Origin: Methanothrix sp.
GTDB taxonomy: Archaea > Halobacteriota > Methanosarcinia > Methanotrichales > Methanotrichaceae
DNA: 20,825 bases
Reading direction: 5' to 3'
Assembly (NCBI GenBank): GCA_003162615.1
Contig: PMNG01000048.1
Coordinates: forward strand, 2,910-23,734
Shown here: piece by piece, positions 8,004-13,624 of the stretch
Numbering within the stretch: position 1 is the first letter of the stretch
How the letters are laid out: every line of letters begins with the position of its first letter
The notes under the pieces: model-generated
Database searches by the model: none
Seen by the model: the letters and a program-made list of their open reading frames with translations, nothing else
Told to the model about the DNA's origin: nothing
Program-made: the position numbers and the translations under genes

Positions 8004-8486
8004 TTAATCTTGCCTTCGGATAGGTAGACGGAAGACTATGTACTCTTCATCGCTGCAGTTCAACGCCAGTCCACGAGCAAGCAGTTTTCGGCAGATGCAA
8101 TCCAGAAGTTCCTCAAGCCGTCGATTCTTCTTCTCTACGGCGAAGCCCTTCCAGGCCATGAACCCGCCGGTGACCATGCTCTCTTCGAACTCTGGCTCCG
8201 GCACATGAACAACGACCTCTTCAGCATCTTCCAGGCAGACGCCAGCCTCAGATGCAATAGCATCCAGTAGGTCAAAGTACTCCTCCGCACTCAAGACGCA
8301 AACGACGGCCTGCTCAGAGCCCTCCGTCATGTAGAGCTGATAGTCACCGACCTCGATCTCCTCCAGAACACCTCCGCCGGCCACCTGATCCGCTGCCCTC
8401 TTCATGACCATGATCAGATCATCCAGCCGCTCCAACGCTCGAGCAGCAATCTCATCAATACAGCGATCAACGTCTTCTGATCCCAT
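8004..8486 (-). CDS. Unknown acidic protein
   Basis: A 160-residue soluble, strongly acidic protein that I do not recognise. The N-terminal 40 residues look like one long helix (CIDEIAARALERLDDLIMVM). A GGG linker and a mixed strand-helix part follow (YQLYMTEGSEQAVVCVLSAE, then EVVVHVPEPEFEES). A C-terminal helix, RLEELLDCICRKLLARG, is followed by the strand EYIVFRLPIRR. No catalytic motif, signal or membrane segment was seen. The start may be ATG 8486, preceded by TGGGGAAATT, or TTG 8510, which adds eight residues. A TATA-like GAAATAAGG lies about 35 bases before ATG 8486, and the shared motif GATTAGCCGA lies just upstream of it. The lipoprotein gene starts 60 bases downstream, so co-transcription is possible. 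Confidence 0.72.
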   Translation of the reverse strand: MGSEDVDRCIDEIAARALERLDDLIMVMKRAADQVAGGGVLEEIEVGDYQLYMTEGSEQAVVCVLSAEEYFDLLDAIASEAGVCLEDAEEVVVHVPEPEFEESMVTGGFMAWKGFAVEKKNRRLEELLDCICRKLLARGLALNCSDEEYIVFRLPIRRQD

Positions 8487-8528
8487 AATTTCCCCAGACA
8501 GATTATTCAAACCACAGTGCCTTATTTC

Positions 8529-8538
8529 TCGGCTAATC
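8529..8538 (-). promoter_or_regulatory. Upstream motif GATTAGCCGA
   Basis: On the minus strand this ten-base sequence abuts a TATA-like GAAATAAGG before the gene at 8004-8486. The same ten bases occur twice before the SemiSWEET gene at 9916-9939, also next to the TATA box. That position suits a regulator binding site. Confidence 0.35.
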
Positions 8539-8693
8539 GGTCGAGCTTAGGGATAGCCTGAACCGTATGGATCCCAAATACCATACAGAAGGCTCATTTG
8601 AGATAAATATTGCGTTAACTATTAATACGTCTTGGAAGCTCCTGTTTCCCCTCTGTCTGAAGATAACGACTTTCATGGCTGATCTGAAAAAAT

Positions 8694-9512
8694 ATGGTTG
8701 ATGTAAAGAGTCTCCAAAAGCAGGAGCTGGAGTTCTGGGAGAACCTGAAGAAGAGCGGTGAGGAGATCGATCTCCGGTATGCCCGGGATCTTCCGGACGA
8801 CACCCCAGAGTTCATCCTCAGAATGCTGGCTCAATTCGAGAGAGAGGTCGCGAAGTTCTCTTTTGGTGGATGCTCCGGCCTGGTTCTCGATGCAGGATGC
8901 GGGAATGGAAACATCCTGGTGCGAGCAATGAGCCAGACTTGCAGCAAAAAGCCTATCAAGGAACGGATCAGGTATGTTGGCCTGGACTTCTCCAGAAACA
9001 TGCTTGGAATGGCGGCGTTGCGGAGCAAAGATGCATCCTTTGCACAGGGCTGCGTAAACCATCTGCCCTTCAAGGATGAGACCTTCGATAGAGTGGTCAG
9101 CAGCGGCGTCATAACCTGCCTCCCAACCGTTCAGGACGCTATGTTGTCTTTGGCCGAGTTCTACAGGGTCCTGAAGCCCGGAGGTATTCTGGTGGTTGAC
9201 TTCTTTAACCAGCAATCTCACTTCACCTGGGTCCGAAGAACGCTGTTCAAAGAAGCCATAAATCCTCCTGAGTACATCTCGCCGTCCTCCTTCAAATCCC
9301 AGCTTGAGGATGCAGGGTTTAAGTTGTTGACCTTTCGCGGTTTCGATTACAAGCCCTACCAAGGCTACCTGTTCATGAGCCGTTGGCGGTCTCTGGTAGA
9401 TCCTTGCTTCATCCAGGAGAGGTTCTCAAGTTTCGTGGAGGCCAGGGTAGTACCGAAAATTCCCGGCATAAGCCGCTTCGGCTACAGGATTTACGTTAAG
9501 TGTGTAAAATAG
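8694..9512 (+). CDS. Class I SAM-dependent methyltransferase
   Basis: A 272-residue Rossmann-fold methyltransferase (Methyltransf_11/25 type). Motif I, LVLDAGCGNGN, is at residues 63-73 and binds S-adenosylmethionine. The acidic end of strand 2 is YVGLDFS near 94-100. FDRVVSSGVITCLP near 131-144 is motif II, and YRVLKPGGILVVDFFN near 157-172 is motif III. The C-terminal 100 residues probably cover the substrate and carry no diagnostic motif. The substrate is unknown; such proteins methylate small molecules, lipids or quinone-like compounds. The ATG has no ribosome binding site upstream, and no convincing TATA box was found. The intergenic stretch of about 200 bases is shared with the divergent gene at 8004-8486. 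The gene is otherwise alone and converges on the SemiSWEET gene. Confidence 0.9.
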   Translation: MVDVKSLQKQELEFWENLKKSGEEIDLRYARDLPDDTPEFILRMLAQFEREVAKFSFGGCSGLVLDAGCGNGNILVRAMSQTCSKKPIKERIRYVGLDFSRNMLGMAALRSKDASFAQGCVNHLPFKDETFDRVVSSGVITCLPTVQDAMLSLAEFYRVLKPGGILVVDFFNQQSHFTWVRRTLFKEAINPPEYISPSSFKSQLEDAGFKLLTFRGFDYKPYQGYLFMSRWRSLVDPCFIQERFSSFVEARVVPKIPGISRFGYRIYVKCVK

Positions 9513-9598
9513 TCAGGCTTAAACCGTAACTTGGCAGTGGTTCGATGGTAGCTTGATAGTAGCGCAGTTATATTTTCATTGGCCGGGATTGTTTGTTT

Positions 9599-9877
9599 TC
9601 AATCGCACTTCTTTAAGAGTGGTTTTTTTCTGTACTTGAGGTACAGCCCTATGGCCAACACGAGCGTGGAGAAGGACACTAGATTGGAGATGATCAGGAT
9701 GTTGTTCTGTAGATAAATCCCGTATACCATCCACAGGAATATGCCGATGCTGTACTGGATCAGCATGGTCAGGCTTACGTCTTCTACCGACCGGGTCTTG
9801 TGGATCTTAGCTATCTGCGGCACAAAGCCGAACATGGTCAGCGTGGCAGCAACAGCGCCGATTATCTCCCAATTCAT
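9599..9877 (-). CDS. SemiSWEET-type transporter (PQ-loop family)
   Basis: A 92-residue protein with three membrane helices, the size and layout of a SemiSWEET half-transporter, which works as a dimer in the cytoplasmic membrane. Helix 1 carries the PQ motif (FVPQIAKIHKTRSVEDVS, Pro20-Gln21). Helix 2 reads MLIQYSIGIFLWMVYGIYL, and helix 3 spans about residues 60-80, ending in a basic tail. Known members move sugars, but related PQ-loop proteins carry other solutes, so the substrate is not certain. The TATA-like CTAATATACG is about 27 bases before the ATG, so the transcript is probably leaderless. Two tandem 12-base repeats sit just upstream of it. The gene is alone on its strand and converges with the methyltransferase gene. 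Confidence 0.9.
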   Translation of the reverse strand: MNWEIIGAVAATLTMFGFVPQIAKIHKTRSVEDVSLTMLIQYSIGIFLWMVYGIYLQNNILIISNLVSFSTLVLAIGLYLKYRKKPLLKKCD

Positions 9878-9899
9878 CGATATCTATCGGTTCCAGGTC

Positions 9900-9909
9900 G
9901 TATATTAGC
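9900..9909 (-). promoter_or_regulatory. TATA box of the SemiSWEET gene
   Basis: The minus strand reads CTAATATACGAC, about 27 bases before the ATG at 9877. This fits a leaderless transcript. Confidence 0.5.
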
Positions 9910-9915
9910 TGATCC

Positions 9916-9939
9916 ATCGGCTAATCTATCGGCTAATCT
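9916..9939 (-). repeat. Tandem 12-base repeat upstream of the SemiSWEET promoter
   Basis: ATCGGCTAATCT occurs twice without a gap (AGATTAGCCGAT on the minus strand). The repeats lie immediately upstream of the TATA box and share ten bases with the site at 8529-8538. Their spacing is near one helical turn (12 bases), which suits two regulator monomers on one DNA face. Confidence 0.6.
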
Positions 9940-9993
9940 AGGAACTATTCGTGGGCAAGTCCCTCGATGAATTGATGGATAGTGTCAAGCCGA

Positions 9994-10593
9994 TTACTCC
10001 AGCAGCACCATCCCGAAGAGCACAACCTGCTCTGAGTACGACTTCAGCACCCGAGGGCTGTAGCCAGCGTTCTCCAGGGTCTTGAAGACATCCACCCCGC
10101 AGGCCTCCATGGACGGCCTCATGATGTCCTTATGCCTGCACTTCGTGGTGTCGAGCAGGCTTACCTCCTCGCCCTTCTCAAGCTTCTCCTCGGCAACACA
10201 TGTCTCGCAGAGAGCACAGGGCATGGCGTAGAAGCCCAGGGCCTTGTAGTACCCGGAAAGGAATGCCTTTATCTCAAGCTGATAAACGGTTTTGTGCAGG
10301 TGAGTGACTGAATTCATGAGGTAGTGGCGAGTATGCGTTGGATCTGTTCCGGGACCTGGCAGGGTCTCGAGGCTCGCAAGGATGGCCGTCTTGTATTCAG
10401 AGACCACCCGTCTCATCACCTCTGGTGTCGGAGCGTAAGGCGGGCAGCAAAGGTGCTTTCCGTAGGCCCGGCAGCCGTACCTGCACTTGAACCTGACCCA
10501 GTCCGCGACCACGATTATATCCGTTGAGATCGGCTTGATGTCCTGGTGGATTGATCGGAGGTTGGAGAGAAGGCTATTAATATCTTCATTCAT
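9994..10593 (-). CDS. DUF2284 cysteine-rich metal-binding protein
   Basis: A 199-residue protein of the DUF2284 family, common in methanogens and other anaerobes and thought to bind metal. Cys37, Cys41, Cys49 and Cys50 stand in CRYGCRAYGKHLCCPP, the family signature. A second group (CALCETC, then TTKCRHKD and SMEACGVD) forms a ferredoxin-like C-terminal set. No function has been shown to my knowledge. There is no signal peptide. The ATG at 10593 has AAATTATAAC about 23 bases upstream, so the transcript is probably leaderless. The gene stands alone, about 115 bases from SemiSWEET on the same strand. Confidence 0.88.
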   Translation of the reverse strand: MNEDINSLLSNLRSIHQDIKPISTDIIVVADWVRFKCRYGCRAYGKHLCCPPYAPTPEVMRRVVSEYKTAILASLETLPGPGTDPTHTRHYLMNSVTHLHKTVYQLEIKAFLSGYYKALGFYAMPCALCETCVAEEKLEKGEEVSLLDTTKCRHKDIMRPSMEACGVDVFKTLENAGYSPRVLKSYSEQVVLFGMVLLE

Positions 10594-10611
10594 CTACAAT
10601 CACTTGTATCG

Positions 10612-10621
10612 TTATAATTTA
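10612..10621 (-). promoter_or_regulatory. TATA box of the DUF2284 gene
   Basis: The minus strand reads AAATTATAAC, centred about 23 bases before the ATG at 10593. The rest of the space to 10800 holds no gene I can support. Confidence 0.5.
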
Positions 10622-10800
10622 TTTCCTTTGATATGGTCTGATATGCAAATATGCAGGCATTGCTTAGTGGTTCGTACTACTCATATAGCAAAAATACAGA
10701 AGCGACCTCTCAGACCGCTACATGTCTGCCTTTGCGCTCGATGAAGACGCTTGTGCTAACGCCGAAAAATGCTTAACGTATTAGACCTTACCATACATGG

Positions 10801-10965
10801 ATGAAGGCAAAAGTCTCTGAGAAGCCCCAAAAAAAGGCAGTTGCACTTGAAGAGGATGCACGGATAGTTGCCGGAACCTTGAAGGGAGAGGCTGAGCTCA
10901 GGGCAGGTCTAGGAAAGCGATTCAAGGACGCCGATGAGTTCATAGAGTACCTAGAAAAACTGTAG
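10801..10965 (+). CDS. Short antitoxin-like protein of a RelBE-type pair
   Basis: A 54-residue charged protein (54 codons plus TAG). The N-terminus is lysine-rich and flexible (MKAKVSEKPQKKAVALEED). The rest is helical and ends in the amphipathic segment FKDADEFIEYLEKL. Size, charge and position directly before a RelE-like fragment suggest an antitoxin whose C-terminal part would wrap the toxin. It is not a clear ribbon-helix-helix or AbrB protein by eye. The ATG has no ribosome binding site, so it may be leaderless; a weak AT-rich stretch near 10765-10780 could be its promoter. The frame is intact although the partner gene is broken. The antitoxin call rests mainly on context. Confidence 0.6.
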   Translation: MKAKVSEKPQKKAVALEEDARIVAGTLKGEAELRAGLGKRFKDADEFIEYLEKL

Positions 10966-10971
10966 ATCAGC

Positions 10972-11123
10972 ATGGCGTATATACCGCGTTCATCGCCTCT
11001 TACGATAAGAACTTCAAGCGGTTGACCAAAAAGAACGCGGTTCTAAAGAAAAGAACTCTTTTGAAGATTCGAGAGATTCTTGATAATCCTGAGATTGGCG
11101 AGACTTAACGCACAAACTGGTGA
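10972..11123 (+). pseudogene. Frameshifted and truncated RelE/ParE-like toxin
   Basis: Remnant of a RelE/ParE-superfamily mRNA-interferase-type toxin, six bases after the antitoxin stop. The apparent start ATG-GCG-TAT is followed by an extra TA/AT pair within TATATA. Removing two bases there restores one frame from 10983 to 11105, reading TAFIASYDKNFKRL and then LLKIREILDNPEIGE, the typical N-terminal half of such toxins. A second shift at about 11104 moves the frame again into LTHKL, the next conserved segment. The expected C-terminal half with its catalytic residues is absent, because the sequence runs into the terminator of the next operon. A functional toxin is therefore very unlikely. 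Programmed frameshifting is the less likely alternative. Confidence 0.7.
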
Positions 11124-11124
11124 T

Positions 11125-11158
11125 CAAAAAAAGGTTGGAGCAGCGATCTATGCGCTGC
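11125..11158 (-). terminator. Hairpin terminator spanning a stop codon
   Basis: On the minus strand GCAGCG-CATAGAT-CGCTGC forms a perfect six-base-pair stem (11140-11158). After about seven bases it is followed by seven T (11126-11132). The stop codon TAG of the secreted-protein gene lies inside the loop. It looks like the terminator of the secreted-protein unit. Confidence 0.6.
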
Positions 11159-11645
11159 CAAGGGGCTGCTGACCTGCTCCGTAAGGTGTATTAGTCAAGT
11201 CACAGGCTGGGGCGTTCGGGTTATCCGTGCAATAATGATCTATAGGTTCGCCGTAAATCGTTTGACCTTGTGGTCCCATAACCGATCGATTTGTCTGATT
11301 GAAGCTGGCATCTATCGCGTGGACTGGCTTATTAATTGTGCTAGTTGAATAAGGAACTACGTTCGGATTTACATCGGAGGATAACGGCTTCATCCAGAAG
11401 AGATTTATTTCAGTCTGATTAGATCCGAACTCAGACTGCAGCCAGGAGTTGAATGAGTTAACCATGCTGCTGTACTGCTGGTTAGCGCTCGTGCTATATG
11501 GCGCTCCTCCAAGCAGGTAACCTATCCTCAATCCGCTAGCCAGGCCGTCATTGACGCCCTTCTGGTAATCGGTCAGTTCTGCCATTGCAGGTATTGCCAC
11601 CAGTGAAAGGATAGCCGCAACTGCAATTAAACTTGCGAATTTCAT
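11148..11645 (-). CDS. Small secreted protein, unknown function
   Basis: A 165-residue exported protein without a recognised domain. The N-terminus is a classic Sec signal (MKFASLIAVAAILSLVAIPAMA, likely cleaved after AMA). The mature part begins with a helical region (DYQKGVNDGLASGLRIGYLL) and then becomes polar, with three N-glycosylation sequons (NQT, NQT, NRS) and two cysteines in CTDNPNAPAC that could form a disulfide. I choose ATG 11645 because GAGGTG (11652-11657) is six bases upstream; the GTG nine bases further up overlaps that site. It shares no clear sequence with its two upstream neighbours beyond being secreted and sequon-rich. It follows the next gene by 43 bases and may be co-transcribed. 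A hairpin terminator covers its end. Confidence 0.83.
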   Translation of the reverse strand: MKFASLIAVAAILSLVAIPAMAELTDYQKGVNDGLASGLRIGYLLGGAPYSTSANQQYSSMVNSFNSWLQSEFGSNQTEINLFWMKPLSSDVNPNVVPYSTSTINKPVHAIDASFNQTNRSVMGPQGQTIYGEPIDHYCTDNPNAPACDLTNTPYGAGQQPLGSA

Positions 11646-11651
11646 GATTTG

Positions 11652-11657
11652 CACCTC
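11652..11657 (-). promoter_or_regulatory. Ribosome binding site deciding the ATG 11645 start
   Basis: GAGGTG on the minus strand lies six bases before ATG 11645. It overlaps the in-frame GTG that would add three residues. Confidence 0.65.
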
Positions 11658-11688
11658 TAATTTGTTAATTCAATTTAGATACCAGAGC

Positions 11689-12138
11689 CTAGGACTCCGT
11701 GCCCAAGGACTGCAGGATCTCTGGAAGCTGTGAGTTTTGCTGGGTTGTATTAGTGGTTGCCGTTGTGGGAAAAACTTTATAGTTCTTGTACACCCGTTGC
11801 CCTGTATTGGGATCAATGTAACTCCCTGTATAGGGATCTACGTAATTGTCTCCCATCCAGTTGCTCGCATCATAAAGCCACGTTCCATTCGGCGCATCCA
11901 CAATCTTGCCACCCACCAGTGCCTTGCCTTTTGGTACGGTTCCCCAGCCCCACAGAGTGGTATTGTTCCCCTGTTCGGCAGTTTTGTTATTCTGAGCCTG
12001 AACGTTGCTGATCCATGCCTTGCCGAAGTCGCCGCCGACCTCCTGGAACTTGCCTGAGCCGCTGCTCAACAACACGGACTGAACAAAGGCAAACAGGCAG
12101 AGCGCCAATAGTACGGCGACTGTGAACATGATCTTCAT
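11689..12138 (-). CDS. Secreted protein with LWGWG-VPKGK motif (paralogue A)
   Basis: A 149-residue exported protein of unknown function, a paralogue of the gene upstream (12250-12684). A signal peptide (MKIMFTVAVLLALCLFAFVQS) is followed by SGSGKFQEVGGDFGKAWI, a linker with sequons, the core LWGWGTVPKGKALVGGKIVD, and NWMGDNYVDPYTG. The tail is rich in T, Q and N. Five N-glycosylation sequons (NKT, NNT, NTT, NGT, NTT) suggest a heavily glycosylated surface or sheath-associated protein; that is inference. No cysteine is present in the mature part. Its promoter (12176-12206) closely matches that of the paralogue. No known domain was recognised. Confidence 0.83.
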   Translation of the reverse strand: MKIMFTVAVLLALCLFAFVQSVLLSSGSGKFQEVGGDFGKAWISNVQAQNNKTAEQGNNTTLWGWGTVPKGKALVGGKIVDAPNGTWLYDASNWMGDNYVDPYTGSYIDPNTGQRVYKNYKVFPTTATTNTTQQNSQLPEILQSLGTES

Positions 12139-12175
12139 TCAATATACCCCACTCAGCAGGAGTATGCCGCAGGCT

Positions 12176-12206
12176 GATAAAAACTTTTCGCGTGCGATAT
12201 ATAATG
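12176..12206 (-). promoter_or_regulatory. Promoter of paralogue A with conserved downstream element
   Basis: On the minus strand a TATA box (ATTATATATC) is followed by GCACGCGAAAAGTT and TTTATC. The same block, two bases shorter, lies before paralogue B. The start of transcription should fall near 12175, leaving a leader of about 35 bases. Confidence 0.65.
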
Positions 12207-12249
12207 CAGCACGGCAGTCTTTCTTTAGCTAATTTTTTGGATTCTTAGA

Positions 12250-12684
12250 TTACACCCAAGGGTACACCTGAATCAAAGGATATTGCTGCTGTGGTTCGTA
12301 AGGGTTCGAGTAAGGCGGACTTGAGTATACCGGAATATAGTACCCGGGGTAGAGAGAGGGATTTACCACATCGCTGTTGTAAGGGTTCAGGTAATAATCG
12401 CCAAGCCAGTTAGCAGTCATGTTTTGGAAATAAGTATAATTATCTACTAGCTTGCCTCCAACCAACGACTTGCCTTTCGGTACATTTCCCCAACCCCACA
12501 AACTGGTGTTGTTGACCTGGGGAATCGGACTCGGGTTTTTAGCCAGGTAGTTTTTAATCCAGTTTTGGGCGAAGTCGCCGCTGACGCTCTGATAGTTTCC
12601 GGAACCGGTGTTTGTCACAACCGACTGGGCGTGAGCCATCAGGCACAGCAAAAGCAGTACAACCACTGTGAACGCGATCTTCAT
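12250..12684 (-). CDS. Secreted protein with LWGWG-VPKGK motif (paralogue B)
   Basis: A 144-residue exported protein, tandem paralogue of the gene at 11689-12138. Signal peptide MKIAFTVVVLLLLCLMAHAQ; then TGSGNYQSVSGDFAQNWI, the core LWGWGNVPKGKSLVGGKLVD, and NWLGDYYLNPY. The C-terminal third differs from paralogue A and is rich in P and Y, as in low-complexity cell-surface proteins. Four sequons are present (NNT, NTS, NYT, NMT). The frame is open to 12882, but the added 66 residues are basic and cysteine-bearing, precede the signal peptide and would cover the promoter, so I start at ATG 12684. The ribosome binding site is weak (GGGGCC). The function is unknown. Confidence 0.83.
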   Translation of the reverse strand: MKIAFTVVVLLLLCLMAHAQSVVTNTGSGNYQSVSGDFAQNWIKNYLAKNPSPIPQVNNTSLWGWGNVPKGKSLVGGKLVDNYTYFQNMTANWLGDYYLNPYNSDVVNPSLYPGYYIPVYSSPPYSNPYEPQQQYPLIQVYPWV

Positions 12685-12718
12685 TTTAGGCCCCAACCAA
12701 CGAAATACATCCCGAGTC

Positions 12719-12747
12719 GATAAGAACTTTTCGCGTGATATATTAAC
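12719..12747 (-). promoter_or_regulatory. Promoter of paralogue B with conserved downstream element
   Basis: The minus strand reads GTTAATATATC and then ACGCGAAAAGTTCTTATC. The match to 12176-12206 covers the TATA box and the following 18-20 bases. Transcription should start near 12716, about 30 bases before the ATG. Confidence 0.65.
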
Positions 12748-12940
12748 AAACCGTTTTATCAGCAATCCGTTGGCAGCCCGGATGGTTTGGGGCAGAGTTG
12801 TGAGTTTCCGGATAAACCACTCTCTTTTCATGCACTTTTGTCGACGGCATAATATTCGGAAATGAATCGCAGTGACGATCAAGAGTATCTATAACTTCAA
12901 TCATCTGCCGAAGATCGCTGAGAGAACCGACCCTCAAATC

Positions 12941-12947
12941 TATAAAT
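12941..12947 (+). promoter_or_regulatory. TATA box of the DUF2148 gene
   Basis: TATAAAT lies 22 bases before the ATG at 12970, so the transcript is probably leaderless or nearly so. The stretch 12748-12940 holds no gene I can support. Confidence 0.65.
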
Positions 12948-12969
12948 CCACCCAGCATACTCTCATACA

Positions 12970-13521
12970 ATGACAAGTGAGACCAAAGCAGTAGAGATCG
13001 TCGCAGAGCTGATGGCGCTCTCCGCACGCACAGCACCTAAAGCGCGAGGAACCGATTCGATAGTAGTAAAAGTTGTGGCCGGTGAGGATCTGAAGAACCT
13101 TGCTGAAGAGATGAACCACATCGGAGAGGCGCGCGGCCTGAAGTTCATCGTGAGAGACTCTGGAAACATGGAACAAAGTGATGCCTGCGTACTAATAGGT
13201 TCTCAGGGCGAAAGCGTTGCTGGCCTAGACTGTGGAGGCTGTGGCTATCCGACATGTCAGGAGATGCGAAATGCGCAGAAGGACCTCGGCAGTCAGAAAA
13301 CGCCATTCCACGGCCCCAACTGCGCCATAAGGATGGCTGACCTGGGAATTGCTCTTGGCTCAGCGGCCAAGACGGCCAGCATTCATAACGTCGATAACCG
13401 CATCATGTTCTCAGCAGGCCTGAGCGCACTGTCCCTGGGCTGGCTGGAGGGCTGCAACGTTGCCTATGGAATACCGCTTAAGGCCACAGGAAAGAGCGTC
13501 TACTTCGACCGGCCGATTTAA
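12970..13521 (+). CDS. DUF2148 ferredoxin-domain protein
   Basis: A 183-residue protein of the DUF2148 family, annotated as containing a ferredoxin domain and found mainly in anaerobic archaea and bacteria. The iron-sulfur signature is CGGCGYPTC: Cys88, Cys91 and Cys96, with Cys118 in HGPNCAIR completing a likely four-cysteine cluster site. The C-terminal part, SIHNVDNRIMFSAGLSALSL then EGCNVAYGIPL, is also typical of the family. It is presumably cytoplasmic; no partner enzyme lies next to it and its role is unknown. A TATA box 22 bases upstream suggests a monocistronic, near-leaderless transcript. It converges with the orc1/cdc6 unit, with a hairpin in between. Confidence 0.9.
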   Translation: MTSETKAVEIVAELMALSARTAPKARGTDSIVVKVVAGEDLKNLAEEMNHIGEARGLKFIVRDSGNMEQSDACVLIGSQGESVAGLDCGGCGYPTCQEMRNAQKDLGSQKTPFHGPNCAIRMADLGIALGSAAKTASIHNVDNRIMFSAGLSALSLGWLEGCNVAYGIPLKATGKSVYFDRPI

Positions 13522-13541
13522 TAAAAGGATAGAAAGCAAGG

Positions 13542-13565
13542 CTTTGGCAGACTAATTCTGCAAAG
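13542..13565. terminator. Hairpin between convergent DUF2148 and orc1/cdc6 genes
   Basis: CTTTGGCAGA and TCTGCAAAG pair over nine bases with a single bulged G and a CTAAT loop. It lies 20 bases after the DUF2148 stop. No strong T-run follows, so its role as a terminator is plausible but unproven. Confidence 0.4.
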
Positions 13566-13624
13566 TCCCATTTTGGTCCCGTGCGCATCGGCAACCAGCG
13601 AATTACTGAGAAAAGCAGTGCAGG

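Noticed and set aside
8673..9362. 229-residue minus-strand open frame over the methyltransferase
   Set aside because: The plus strand encodes clear SAM-binding motifs; this frame shows no domain.
12685..12882. 66-residue N-terminal extension of paralogue B
   Set aside because: It would place basic sequence before a signal peptide and translate the conserved promoter; ATG 12684 aligns with the paralogue start.
13522..13624. Possible replication origin beside orc1/cdc6
   Set aside because: Only 103 bases separate the convergent genes, and I saw no repeated origin-recognition-type boxes or AT-rich unwinding element.
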